DNA of 64,000 nucleotides, from assembly GCA_965242505.1 (NCBI GenBank), contig OZ251449.1, positions 744,001 to 808,000 of the forward strand, read 5' to 3'. The position numbers and the translations under genes are program-made. Within the stretch, counting starts at the first letter, position 1, and every line of letters starts with the position of its first letter. The stretch is from UBA2966 sp965242505. GTDB taxonomy: Bacteria > Pseudomonadota > Alphaproteobacteria > UBA2966. Below, piece by piece: positions 35,178 through 43,530 of the stretch. A model generated the notes under the pieces. The model made no database searches, had not been told where the DNA came from, and worked only from the letters and a program-made list of their open reading frames with translations.

Positions 35178-35789
35178 TCAGTTCCGGCTCTCGTGCGTGT
35201 GGGTGTAGCGGCCCCAGAAGACGTTGCCGCCCGAGTTGTCCCATTCGAGGCCGAAGTTGTCGAAGCGGCAGACGCTGGACCGGCCGCACTTGAGTTTGCC
35301 GCCGAGCGCGATGCGCTGGCGCGTGTGCTCCAGTTCCGGCGCGCGCCCGCCGAACCCGTCGATCGGCGCGTAGTCCACTTCGAGAATCCCCGGGACCGAC
35401 GCCTTGCGCGTCTCCACGCTGAATTCGATGGGCGCCGCGTCGATGCCGAGCCATTCCGCGGTGAGGGCGTCGATGCTCTCGAAGACGCCGCCGGCCTCGC
35501 CGCCGAAGATCGCCTTCATCGCCGCCTGCTGGTCCGCGTTCCCGCGCGCGTCGACGAGAACGCCGGTGCGGTAACCGCCCGCCCGCATGTTGCCGGGCGC
35601 GTCCGCGACGAGGACGGCGTTCAGGCCGTCGAGCGGCGTCGCGCCGAAGTTCCCGCGGACGACGTGGAAGGCCATCATGAGATGACAGCCGCCATGGTCC
35701 GTCGACGGCGCGCCCGTGAACGGGCAGGGGCAGTTCGGCGGACAGTCGCAGGTCTCGATATAGTCGAAATTCAGTTCCCAGGGGGTCAC
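35178..35789 (-). CDS. DUF1326 family protein
   Basis: The 203-aa protein has no known biochemical function. The N-terminal CDCPPNCPCPFTGAP is the Cys-rich family hallmark and may bind metal. GTG 35789 (VTPWELNFDYIETC) follows gaggagcgg; an ATG 42 bp upstream is the alternative. It pairs with the DUF2182 gene downstream. Confidence 0.87.
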   Translation of the reverse strand: MTPWELNFDYIETCDCPPNCPCPFTGAPSTDHGGCHLMMAFHVVRGNFGATPLDGLNAVLVADAPGNMRAGGYRTGVLVDARGNADQQAAMKAIFGGEAGGVFESIDALTAEWLGIDAAPIEFSVETRKASVPGILEVDYAPIDGFGGRAPELEHTRQRIALGGKLKCGRSSVCRFDNFGLEWDNSGGNVFWGRYTHTHESRN

Positions 35790-35877
35790 GGCGCCGCTCC
35801 TCGTCGTTCGGTTCGCCGTGCATGTTCGCACATCGGCCCCCGGCCCACACGCATCGTTCGTCCGCGCTCCTTTCCCC

Positions 35878-36012
35878 TGGCGCGACCCCCACCCCGACCT
35901 CCCCCCTGCCAGGGGGAGGGAGAACGAGGGGACGGAGGAGCCGGCGACGCTTCTCCCCCCTGACCATCCATACTCCTCCCCCCTGGCAGGGGGGAGGTCG
36001 GGAGGGGGGCCG
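35878..36012. repeat. Interspersed G/C-skewed repeat, both arms (inverse orientation)
   Basis: The block has ggcgcgacccccaccccgac, a gccagggggagggagaacga stretch, and cctccccctggcaggggggg-aggtcgggagggggg. IS481 copy 2 is inserted at its inner end. The flank of the unit (gatcttcgatccctgccggt then gcgagaaatgcgggtt) resumes after the IS at about 37370. Confidence 0.75.
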
Positions 36013-36023
36013 CGCGGGTACAG

Positions 36024-37361
36024 ACCGGATAGAAAGGTAACAGTTCAGACCGGATACATGGGTAACAGGTTAGAGGGTTGGTCGGGAGGTGCGGGAGGTG
36101 CGGGAGGTGCGGGAGGTGCGGCCGATGCCCTGGAAGGAGACCTGTCCGATGGACGAGAAGCTGGTTTTCGTTGCCGATTATCTGCGTGGCGAGTGGTCGA
36201 TGACGGCGCTGTGCGAGCACTACGGCATCAGCCGCAAGACCGGGTACAAGTGGCTTGGACGGTATCGCGGCGACGGCCCGGAGGGTTTGGTTGATCGGTC
36301 GCGTGCGCCGCGTCGCCATGGTCGGTCGATGGCGCCGTCGGTGGCCGAGGCGATCGTCGCCTTGCGCCGCACGCGTCCGCACTGGGGTCCGCGCAAGCTG
36401 CGGGCGGTGCTGGTGAGTGAGCACCCCGAGGTGGCGTGGCCGGCGGCCAGCACGATGGGCGACCTGCTGCGGGCGGAAGGTCTGGTGGCGCGCCGTCGCC
36501 GGCGCCGTCGGATGGCGGCTCCGTGTCGTCCGTTCCGCCCTGTGGCGGCCCCCAACGACGTGTGGTGCATCGACTTCAAGGGGTGGTTTCGCACCCGCGA
36601 CGGCGTCCGCTGCGATCCGCTGACGATCACCGACGCCTACAGCCGCTTTCTGTTGGCGTGCGTCATCGTCCCGCCGCAGACCGCTGCGGTGGGGGCGGCG
36701 GTGGGGCGGGTGTTCCGGCGCTACGGGGTTCCCGAGGCCATCCGTTCGGACAACGGGGCGCCGTTCGCCGGTCCGGGGGCTGGGGGTCTGTCGCGTCTGT
36801 CGGTGGAATGGATCAAGGCCGGGATCGCGGTGGAGCGGATTGCGCGGGGTCAGCCGCAGCAGAACGGGAGGCATGAGCGGATGCATCGGACGTTGAAGGC
36901 CGAGACCGCGACGCCGCCGGCGGCGACGGCGGACGCGCAACAGGCCCGCTTCGACCGCTTCCGCCAGGACTTCAACGTCCATCGTCCGCATGAGGCCTTG
37001 GGGCAGAGGCCGCCTGCGGCGTTCTACCGGTCGTCGGAGCGGCGTCATCCCGAGCGCCTGGAGGAGCCCTGGTACGATGCCGAGCACGCGATGCGCCGGG
37101 TCCGCACCGATGGCTCCATCAAGTGGGGCGGCGACTTGGTCTTCGTCAGCGAGACGCTGAGGGGTGAGCCTGTGGGCGTGGCCGAGACTGACGGGGGCGA
37201 CTGGATCGTCCGCTTCGCGGATGTCGACCTCGGGATCATCGATCGGAGGTCGAAGAAGCTACACCGCTTCCGTGCGGCCCGGCCGGGCCGCACGGAAGCG
37301 GGACAGACCGGGAACACTGTTACCCATGTATCCGGTCTATAGTGTTACCCATCTATCCGGT
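36024..37361 (+). mobile_element. IS481-family insertion sequence, copy 2 (complete)
   Basis: This complete element is 1338 bp. The left terminus starts ACCGGATAGAAAGGTAACAG and the right terminus, read inward, starts ACCGGATAGATGGGTAACAC. Each is followed by a second internal copy of the ACCGGATACATGGGTAACAG motif. A GCGGGAGGT tandem repeat upstream of the transposase has one unit more than in copy 1. I see no clear target duplication in the flanks (gtacag on the left, tgctca on the right). The orientation is opposite to copy 1. Confidence 0.92.
36125..37342 (+). CDS. IS481-family transposase (integrase-core DDE)
   Basis: This is the 405-aa transposase of copy 2. It has the same HTH and DDE motifs as copy 1 (WCIDFKGWF, IRSDNGAPF, NGRHERMHRTLK) and an intact frame. 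ATG 36125 lies 5 bp after the purine-rich gaggtgcgg tandem repeat. Amino-acid differences from copy 1 are only a handful, so both insertions are recent. Confidence 0.93.
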   Translation: MPWKETCPMDEKLVFVADYLRGEWSMTALCEHYGISRKTGYKWLGRYRGDGPEGLVDRSRAPRRHGRSMAPSVAEAIVALRRTRPHWGPRKLRAVLVSEHPEVAWPAASTMGDLLRAEGLVARRRRRRRMAAPCRPFRPVAAPNDVWCIDFKGWFRTRDGVRCDPLTITDAYSRFLLACVIVPPQTAAVGAAVGRVFRRYGVPEAIRSDNGAPFAGPGAGGLSRLSVEWIKAGIAVERIARGQPQQNGRHERMHRTLKAETATPPAATADAQQARFDRFRQDFNVHRPHEALGQRPPAAFYRSSERRHPERLEEPWYDAEHAMRRVRTDGSIKWGGDLVFVSETLRGEPVGVAETDGGDWIVRFADVDLGIIDRRSKKLHRFRAARPGRTEAGQTGNTVTHVSGL

Positions 37362-37504
37362 TGCTCAGCGATCTTCGATCCCTGCCGGTGCGAGAAATGC
37401 GGGTTGCGTTTGCGGGGAATTTTTCATTGGGGTCGTGGTATGATACGCTCGCGATGCCGAGAGCGTCCGTTCTCCGCGGGCGGAAAGAAAAGGGGATACA
37501 GCCG

Positions 37505-38461
37505 ATGTCGATCTCCGAGAACGCCCAGAGCTCGATGCTGTCCCGGCAAGAGGTCAAGCCGTACCTGAAACGCAAGGACTGGCCGGGCCTCGTCTATCTC
37601 GCCGTCCATTTCTCCATGATCGGCGGCACGGGCTGCCTGGTTTATCTGGCGATGGGCACGGTCTGGGTCGCTCCGGCGGTCGTGCTGCACGGGCTCGTCC
37701 TGTCGACCCTGTTCCATCCGCTGCACGAGTGCGCCCACGGCACGGCGTTCAAGACCCGCTGGCTGAACGAAACCGTCATGCAGGTCCTCGGCTTCGTCTA
37801 CATCTGGCCGGGCTTGCTGTTCCGCTACGACCACGCGCCGCATCACAGCCACACCCAGATCCAGGGCAAGGATACGGAGATGGCGATCCCGATCCCGCGC
37901 AACCTGGGCGACTATCTCGTCTACGTTTCCGGGCTCACGCACCATTGGCGCAACCTCGGCTGGCTGTTCCGCCACTCGATGGGCCGTATCCTGCCGGAGG
38001 ACGGGGCCAACGTGCCCCCGAGCGAACTGCCCAAGATCTTCCTGGAAGCCCGCGTCATGCTGGCGGGGTATGCGCTGATACTCCTGGTCGGGGTTGCATC
38101 CGGCCATTGGTGGGCGCCGATCGTCTACTACTTCCTGCCGAGGTTCCTGGGCGAGCCGCTCGTGCGCTTCTTCCGGGTGGCCGAGCACGTCGGGATGGAC
38201 GAATCCCTCGACATGACGCGCAACACGCGCACGACCCTCACCAACCCGCTGGTTCAGTTCCTCACCTGGAACATGGGTTTCCACGGCGAGCATCACGTCT
38301 ATCCGTCGGCGCCCTTCCATCGGCTTCCCGCCCTCCATCGGAAGATCGGGCGCAACGTCCACGTGGCGAAGGGCGGGTATCTGCGGGTGCACTGGGACGT
38401 CATCCGGAACCGTCTCGACGGTTTCTCCCTGACGCCGGCGAGAAGGCTCAAGGCCCTTTGA
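37505..38461 (+). CDS. Fatty acid desaturase family membrane protein
   Basis: This 318-aa di-iron membrane enzyme introduces a double bond or hydroxyl into a lipid-like substrate. Three His boxes are visible: HECAH (74-78), HAPHHSHT (110-117) and FHGEHHVYP near residue 268. Hydrophobic segments lie around 28-70, 92-108 and 180-205. ATG 37505 was chosen; the ribosome-binding site is weak. IS481 copy 2 ends about 140 bp upstream and may influence expression. Confidence 0.9.
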   Translation: MSISENAQSSMLSRQEVKPYLKRKDWPGLVYLAVHFSMIGGTGCLVYLAMGTVWVAPAVVLHGLVLSTLFHPLHECAHGTAFKTRWLNETVMQVLGFVYIWPGLLFRYDHAPHHSHTQIQGKDTEMAIPIPRNLGDYLVYVSGLTHHWRNLGWLFRHSMGRILPEDGANVPPSELPKIFLEARVMLAGYALILLVGVASGHWWAPIVYYFLPRFLGEPLVRFFRVAEHVGMDESLDMTRNTRTTLTNPLVQFLTWNMGFHGEHHVYPSAPFHRLPALHRKIGRNVHVAKGGYLRVHWDVIRNRLDGFSLTPARRLKAL

Positions 38462-38516
38462 GAGAGGCGGCCGCGACGGCGACCCCCCGTTCATCGACCA
38501 GGAGACGCCTCCCGAA

Positions 38517-39389
38517 ATGACCGGTTTCCAATGGAACCACCACTACGCCGACCTGCCGGGTCTGCGCGCGCACTACGTCCGGCACGGACGGGGAATGCCG
38601 CTCCTCCTGCAACACGGATGGCCCGAGTTCTGGTACACGTGGCGCAAGAACGTTCCCGCGCTGGCCGAGCACTTCGACGTCATCGCGCCCGACCTGCGGG
38701 GTTTCGGCGACACCGACAAGCCCGAGGGAGTCCCCGAGATCCGGGACTACGTGGACGATCTGTCGAACCTGGTCGAGCATCTCGACCTCGACGGCTTCGG
38801 AATCGTCACCCATGACGTCGGCGCGTGGATCGCCCAGGCCTACGCCCGGCGGAACACGGGACGGCTGAAGGGACTGTTCTTCACGAATTGCCCGCATCCC
38901 GGCGTCGGCGGGCGCTGGAACGAGCCGGGACACCAGATAAACACGTGGTATCAGCAGTTCCACCAGATGCCGTTCTCCGCGGAACTCCTCACGCGGGACC
39001 GGGAGAACGCCAGGATCTACTTCAGTCACATGATGGACTACTGGACCTACGCGGACGGCGCCTTCGACGAGGATCTCGAGGCCTGGATCGACAACTTCAT
39101 GAAACCCGGCAACATGCAGGGCGGCTTCAACTGGTACATCGCCGTCAACGACCTCCGCCTGAAGATCATGCGGGAAGGGCCGCCCGACGCGCCGAAGATC
39201 GACGTCCCGACGCGGGTCTTCTGGGGTGAGGCCGACCCCGTGCTCAAGGCGGAATGGACCGACAACCTCGGGGACTGTTTCGGCGATCTACGCAAGGTCG
39301 ACGTCGTGAGCGAGGCCGGGCACTTCGTCCACTACGAGCAGCCTGAACGAACGAACGAAGAAATCATCAGATTTTTCAAAAGTCTGTAG
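38517..39389 (+). CDS. Alpha/beta hydrolase, epoxide hydrolase type
   Basis: The 290-aa protein resembles soluble epoxide hydrolases and haloalkane dehalogenases. The oxyanion motif is LLQHGWPEFWYTW, the predicted nucleophile is Asp100 in GIVTHDVGAWIAQ, and the His is in EAGHFVHYEQPE near the C-terminus. It starts 55 bp after the desaturase stop in the same direction. A desaturase followed by an epoxide hydrolase suggests co-metabolism of an unsaturated lipid or terpenoid, which is an inference. Confidence 0.88.
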   Translation: MTGFQWNHHYADLPGLRAHYVRHGRGMPLLLQHGWPEFWYTWRKNVPALAEHFDVIAPDLRGFGDTDKPEGVPEIRDYVDDLSNLVEHLDLDGFGIVTHDVGAWIAQAYARRNTGRLKGLFFTNCPHPGVGGRWNEPGHQINTWYQQFHQMPFSAELLTRDRENARIYFSHMMDYWTYADGAFDEDLEAWIDNFMKPGNMQGGFNWYIAVNDLRLKIMREGPPDAPKIDVPTRVFWGEADPVLKAEWTDNLGDCFGDLRKVDVVSEAGHFVHYEQPERTNEEIIRFFKSL

Positions 39390-39409
39390 GCCGTTTCCGA
39401 GAGTTTCCT

Positions 39410-39913
39410 TCAGCGTTCGATCCAGAGACGCGCGGGGGTCGGCTTCCACTTCCGGGCGCGGCTTCTCGCCTCGGCGATCCGTTCGGGACTCATGAGGCGG
39501 GCCACGTCGTCGCGGAGGGAAACCGCCTGCTGGCGCAGTCCCGGAACGCCGCTGTCGGCGGCGAGGCTGAGCCACATGTAGGCGCGCGTCAGGTCCTGGG
39601 CGACGCCGACGCCGCGGATGTGGAGCGAGCCGTAGGCGAGCTGCGCGCCCGGGTGGCCCTGGGTCGCGGCCTTGTGAAACCAGATGGCCGCGAACCCGTC
39701 GTTCCGGGGCGCGCCCTTGCCGTGGAAATGCATGACGCCCAGCATGAACTCGGCCCGGGGGTCGCCGCGCGCGCTCAAGGGCCTGAATTCCCCGAGGGCG
39801 ACGTCGTAACGGCCGGACTCGTAGGCGAGGACCGCCGCGTCGTAGTCGGCGCGCGCGGCGGCGGACGGCGCGCACAGGAACAGCACGGCGAGGGTCGTCC
39901 GCATGAACCGCAT
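39410..39913 (-). CDS. Sel1-repeat protein with signal peptide
   Basis: The 167-aa exported protein starts MRFMRTTLAVLFLCAPSAAA-RADYDAAV and is cleaved near residue 20. Two or three TPR-like Sel1 repeats follow: ARGDPRAEFMLGVMHFHGKG, ATQGHPGAQLAYGSLHIRGV and LTRAYMWLSLAADSG. Such repeats mediate protein-protein contacts. The partner is unknown. It is convergent with the epoxide hydrolase gene (20-bp gap). Confidence 0.85.
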   Translation of the reverse strand: MRFMRTTLAVLFLCAPSAAARADYDAAVLAYESGRYDVALGEFRPLSARGDPRAEFMLGVMHFHGKGAPRNDGFAAIWFHKAATQGHPGAQLAYGSLHIRGVGVAQDLTRAYMWLSLAADSGVPGLRQQAVSLRDDVARLMSPERIAEARSRARKWKPTPARLWIER

Positions 39914-40062
39914 GATCGGCGCTCCCGGATTTCCGCGAGGATACCACGCCGCTGCCCGGCCCGCCAGACCGGGAGGGGGGGAGGAGCGGCGCCATGCTGG
40001 ACATCGCGCCGGCCAGGGGCCATATGTGAGCCGCATGTGAACCGCGCAGGGGCGGACGGACG

Positions 40063-40806
40063 ATGAACGACCGACGGCAAGCGAAGGAAGAGGACGGGGA
40101 AGAGCGCCCGTCGCCGCACATCATCGCGCCGGCGGAGGTGAGCTTCCTGCACCGTCTTCGCACCTACCTCCTCACCGGGATCGTCGTCACCGCGCCCCTC
40201 GGCATCACGATCTTCATCGCCTGGAAGTTCATCGGCCTCGTGGACGGCTGGGTCACGCCCCTGATCCCGGCGCGGTACAACCCGGGCACCTATCTGCCCT
40301 TCGACGTCCCGGGCCTGGGACTGGTCGTCGCCGTCGTCGCCCTGACCCTCGTCGGCGCCCTGACGGCGAGCTTCGCCGGACGGATCCTGGTCAGGTTCGG
40401 CGAACGGCTGGTGGCCAGAATGCCCGTCATCCGCGCGGTCTACGGGGCGCTGAAGCAGATCTTCGAGACGGTGCTGGCGCAATCCTCCAAGTCCTTTCGG
40501 GAGGTGGTGCTGGTGGAGTACCCGCGCCGGGGAATCTGGGCGGTCGCGTTCGTCACCGGCCACACCGAAGGGGAGGTCCAGAACCTGACCGAGGACGACC
40601 TCGTCAACGTCTTCCTGCCGACGACGCCCAATCCGACCTCGGGCTTCCTGCTGTTCGTTCCGCGCCGGGCCCTGGTCACGCTCGGCATGACGGTCGAGGA
40701 GGGCATCAAGCTCGTGATCTCCGGCGGCATCGTCACGCCGCCCGACACGCGCCCGCGCGACGGCCCGCGGATCCCGTCCCGCGAGGCGGCCGAGGCCGAG
40801 GCGTAG
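40063..40806 (+). CDS. DUF502 family inner-membrane protein
   Basis: The 247-aa protein has two transmembrane helices: YLLTGIVVTAPLGITIFIAW near residue 35 and LGLVVAVVALTLVGALTASF near residue 95. The conserved cytoplasmic region follows (VYGALKQIFETVLAQS, VEYPRRGIWAVAFVTG, VFLPTTPNPTSGFLLFVP). The function is unknown. In Alphaproteobacteria it is commonly found beside recG, as here. Confidence 0.9.
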   Translation: MNDRRQAKEEDGEERPSPHIIAPAEVSFLHRLRTYLLTGIVVTAPLGITIFIAWKFIGLVDGWVTPLIPARYNPGTYLPFDVPGLGLVVAVVALTLVGALTASFAGRILVRFGERLVARMPVIRAVYGALKQIFETVLAQSSKSFREVVLVEYPRRGIWAVAFVTGHTEGEVQNLTEDDLVNVFLPTTPNPTSGFLLFVPRRALVTLGMTVEEGIKLVISGGIVTPPDTRPRDGPRIPSREAAEAEA

Positions 40807-40819
40807 CGCGGCGTTGCGG

Positions 40820-40905
40820 GGCGGCGGACCCCCCTCCCGTCCCCTTCGTTCTCCCTCTCCCTTGCAGGGGGAGGGTCGGGGTGGGGGTCGCGGACGAGCG
40901 GCGCG
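40820..40905. repeat. Interspersed G/C-skewed repeat, G-rich arm
   Basis: The block gcggcgttgcggggcggcgg-accccc-ctcccgtcccc and cttgcagggggagggtcggg lies between the convergent DUF502 and recG genes. Confidence 0.7.
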
Positions 40906-40916
40906 GGAAATGCGGG

Positions 40917-43001
40917 TCAGCCGCTCAGATAGCCCACGGCGGCGTCGCGCTCGAAGAGATAGAGCAGCACCCTCAGCGCCCGTCCGCGGTCGGAAGACAG
41001 GTCGGGGTCGCGCTCCAGCGCCAGTCTGGCGTCGTCGCGGGCGGCCGGCATGAGCGCCTCGTGCGCCGCGACGTCCACCAGCCGGAAATCGGGAAGGCCG
41101 CTCTGGCGGGCGCCGAGCACCTCGCCGGCGCCCCTGAGGCGCAGGTCCTCCTCGGCGATCCGGAAACCGTCGTCGGTCTCGCGCATGATCCGGATGCGCG
41201 TCCGGGCCGCGTCGCTCAGCGGGGCGGCGTAGAGCAGCAGGCACCGGCCCCGCCGGTCCCCTCGGCCGACGCGCCCGCGCAGTTGATGGAGCTGGGCCAG
41301 GCCGAACCTCTCCGCGTGCTCGATGACCATGACGGTCGCCTCGGGAACGTCGACGCCGACCTCGATGACGGTGGTCGCCACGAGCACCGATGTCTCGCCA
41401 CCGGCGAACCCGCTCATTCGCGCGTCCTTCTCGGCGCCCTTCATGCGGCCGTGCAACAGGGCGACCCCGCCGCCCAGCCTCTCGGCGAGCGCGGCGTGGC
41501 GTTCTTCGGCCGCGGCGGCGTCGACGACGTCCGATTCCTCCACGAGCGGGCATACCCAGTAGACCCGGTCGCCGCCGGCGACGGCCCGGCGCACCGCCTG
41601 GACGACCTCGTCGAGGCGGTCGAGCGGCATGGCGCGCGTGTCCACGGGCGTTCGGCCCGGCGGCTTCTCGTCCAGCCGCGAGACGTCCATGTCGCCGTAT
41701 GCGGTCATGGTGAGCGTCCGGGGTATCGGCGTCGCCGTCATGACGAGAAGGTCGGCGCGGGCGCCGGCGGCCTTGGCCGTCAGGGCGAGGCGCTGGTGGA
41801 CGCCGAACCGGTGCTGCTCGTCGATCACCGCGAACGCGAGATCGCCGAAGGCGACGCCTTCCTGAAAGATCGCGTGCGTTCCGACGAGTACGTCGATCTC
41901 GCCCGCCCGCAGGGCGGCGAGGGTCCGCCGGCGGGACTCGCCCTTCTCCCGCCCCGTCAGGAGGACGAGGCGGATGCCGAGCCCGGCGCAGAACGGCGCG
42001 AGCGCGTCGCGGTGCTGCCGGGCCAGAATCTCGGTCGGCGCCATGAGCGCCGCCTGGGCCCCGCATTCGACGGCGTTGAGCATGGCCAGAAAGGCCACGA
42101 TCGTTTTTCCCGACCCCACGTCGCCCTGCAGCAACCGCAGCATACGGGCGGAAGAGGCCATGTCGCCGCATATCTCCTTCAGCGCCCGTTCCTGGGCTCC
42201 GGTCAGGGAGTAGGGGAGGGACGCGCGTATCCGCGTCCGGAGCGAACCGTCCCCGGAAACGGCGCGTCCCGCGCTCGCGCGGACGCTCTCGCGGACCAGG
42301 GCGAGGGCGAGCTGGTTGGCCACGAGCTCGTCGTAGGCCAGCCGTTCCCGCGCCGGATGGTCGGGCATCAGGAGGTCCGGCGACTTCGGGGCGTGCGCGG
42401 CCAGGAGCGCGTCCTTCCACCCGGGCCACCGGCGCCGCGAGAGGAATCGGGGCTCCAGCCATTCGGGCAGGTCGGGCGCCTTGTCGAGCGCCGACCGGAC
42501 GGCGCGTTGCAACGGTCGCGCGGTCAGTCCCGCCGTCAGCGGGTAGACGGGCTCCACGGCCTTGAGGGCGTCGAGCTCCTCGACGGTCCCGATGCGGTCG
42601 GGGTGCGCGATCTGGATCTCGTCCCGGTAGCGCTGGATGCGGCCGCTCACCACGCGCCGTTCGCCGACGGGCAACGCGCGCTCCAGGTAGTCCGGCTTGG
42701 CGCGAAAGAAAACCAGGGTCAGCGGGGCGCTGTCGTCGCGGCACAGGACCTTGTACGGCAGGCGCCTGTCGGGGGCCGGCAGGTGGCGTTCGACGACCAC
42801 GGTCACCGTCGCGATGACGCCCTCGGGAGCGTTCGCCACCGGGGGCGAGTGGCGGCGGTCGACGATCTGGGTCGGCAGATGCCAGTACAGGTCCACGAGC
42901 CGGGGGCCGGCGGTCTTCTCGATCAGCTTCGCGATACGGGGCCCGACGCCCGGCAGGCTGGCGACGGGCGCGAAGGCGGAGAACAGGATTTCCGGGCGCA
43001 T
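40917..43001 (-). CDS. recG: ATP-dependent DNA helicase RecG
   Basis: This is a 694-aa SF2 helicase that reverses stalled replication forks and processes Holliday junctions. It has the N-terminal wedge/OB domain (GVGPRIAKLIEKTAGPRLVD, VVSGRIQRYRDEIQIAHP), Walker A LLQGDVGSGKTIVAFLAM, DEAH-box variant VIDEQHRFGVHQR, motif III TATPIPRTLTMTAYG, and motif VI QLRGRVGRG. It is full length. It is divergently transcribed from the SdhE-like gene, the usual alphaproteobacterial order. Confidence 0.96.
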   Translation of the reverse strand: MRPEILFSAFAPVASLPGVGPRIAKLIEKTAGPRLVDLYWHLPTQIVDRRHSPPVANAPEGVIATVTVVVERHLPAPDRRLPYKVLCRDDSAPLTLVFFRAKPDYLERALPVGERRVVSGRIQRYRDEIQIAHPDRIGTVEELDALKAVEPVYPLTAGLTARPLQRAVRSALDKAPDLPEWLEPRFLSRRRWPGWKDALLAAHAPKSPDLLMPDHPARERLAYDELVANQLALALVRESVRASAGRAVSGDGSLRTRIRASLPYSLTGAQERALKEICGDMASSARMLRLLQGDVGSGKTIVAFLAMLNAVECGAQAALMAPTEILARQHRDALAPFCAGLGIRLVLLTGREKGESRRRTLAALRAGEIDVLVGTHAIFQEGVAFGDLAFAVIDEQHRFGVHQRLALTAKAAGARADLLVMTATPIPRTLTMTAYGDMDVSRLDEKPPGRTPVDTRAMPLDRLDEVVQAVRRAVAGGDRVYWVCPLVEESDVVDAAAAEERHAALAERLGGGVALLHGRMKGAEKDARMSGFAGGETSVLVATTVIEVGVDVPEATVMVIEHAERFGLAQLHQLRGRVGRGDRRGRCLLLYAAPLSDAARTRIRIMRETDDGFRIAEEDLRLRGAGEVLGARQSGLPDFRLVDVAAHEALMPAARDDARLALERDPDLSSDRGRALRVLLYLFERDAAVGYLSG

Positions 43002-43224
43002 GGGGCGGGTGCGAGCGCGAATCGTGGCGGTGCGGGCCAGGTCCGGCGACCTTATCGCAGGCGCGGGACGCGTGTCATATCGGCCCCCCGGCCGTCCCGG
43101 AACGCCTGGCGACCGTGACAGCGAGGCCGCCGCGGACTATACGAACCCCGGTCGACTCCGGACCGCCTGCCGAAGGAACTGCGCGCGGGGGACGGAGTCC
43201 GTTCATCCCGCGGACCGGAGCCCA

Positions 43225-43530
43225 GTGACCGACGAGAGCGCGCCCATCGACGAGTCGGAGGCGAAACGAAAGCGCCTGTTGCACCGCAGCCGGAACCGGG
43301 GAACGAAGGAGGCGGGCCTTTTGCTCGGCCGGTTCGCGAGCCGGCGCCTGGAGGCGTTCGACGACCGGCAGCTCGCGTGTTACGAGGCGCTTCTGAGAGA
43401 GAGCGACCCCGACGTCATGGCCTGGATAGCCGGCCGCGAAGCCCCGCCGCCCGAACACGACAACGACGTGATGAAGTCGCTTCTCGAGTTCAAATATCAT
43501 GAACGACCTTCTGAATCTGAACGGTATTGA
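43225..43530 (+). CDS. SdhE / SDHAF2-type FAD assembly factor
   Basis: The 101-aa protein contains the family core KRKRLLHRSRNRGTKEAGLL with the conserved R-G-x-K-E/E region, then FASRRLEAFDDRQLACYEAL and SDPDVMAWIAGRE. The family helps covalent flavinylation of succinate dehydrogenase. GTG 43225 gives the plausible N-terminus VTDESAPIDESEAKR. Its last 32 bp overlap the start of mfd, implying coupled translation. The recG / sdhE / mfd neighbourhood is widely conserved in this class. Confidence 0.9.
   Translation: MTDESAPIDESEAKRKRLLHRSRNRGTKEAGLLLGRFASRRLEAFDDRQLACYEALLRESDPDVMAWIAGREAPPPEHDNDVMKSLLEFKYHERPSESERY

Noticed and set aside
39775..42744. 989-codon minus-strand frame overlapping recG and the DUF502 gene
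   Set aside because: It is a shadow frame of recG and crosses a convergent gene; Arg/Pro/Gly-rich.
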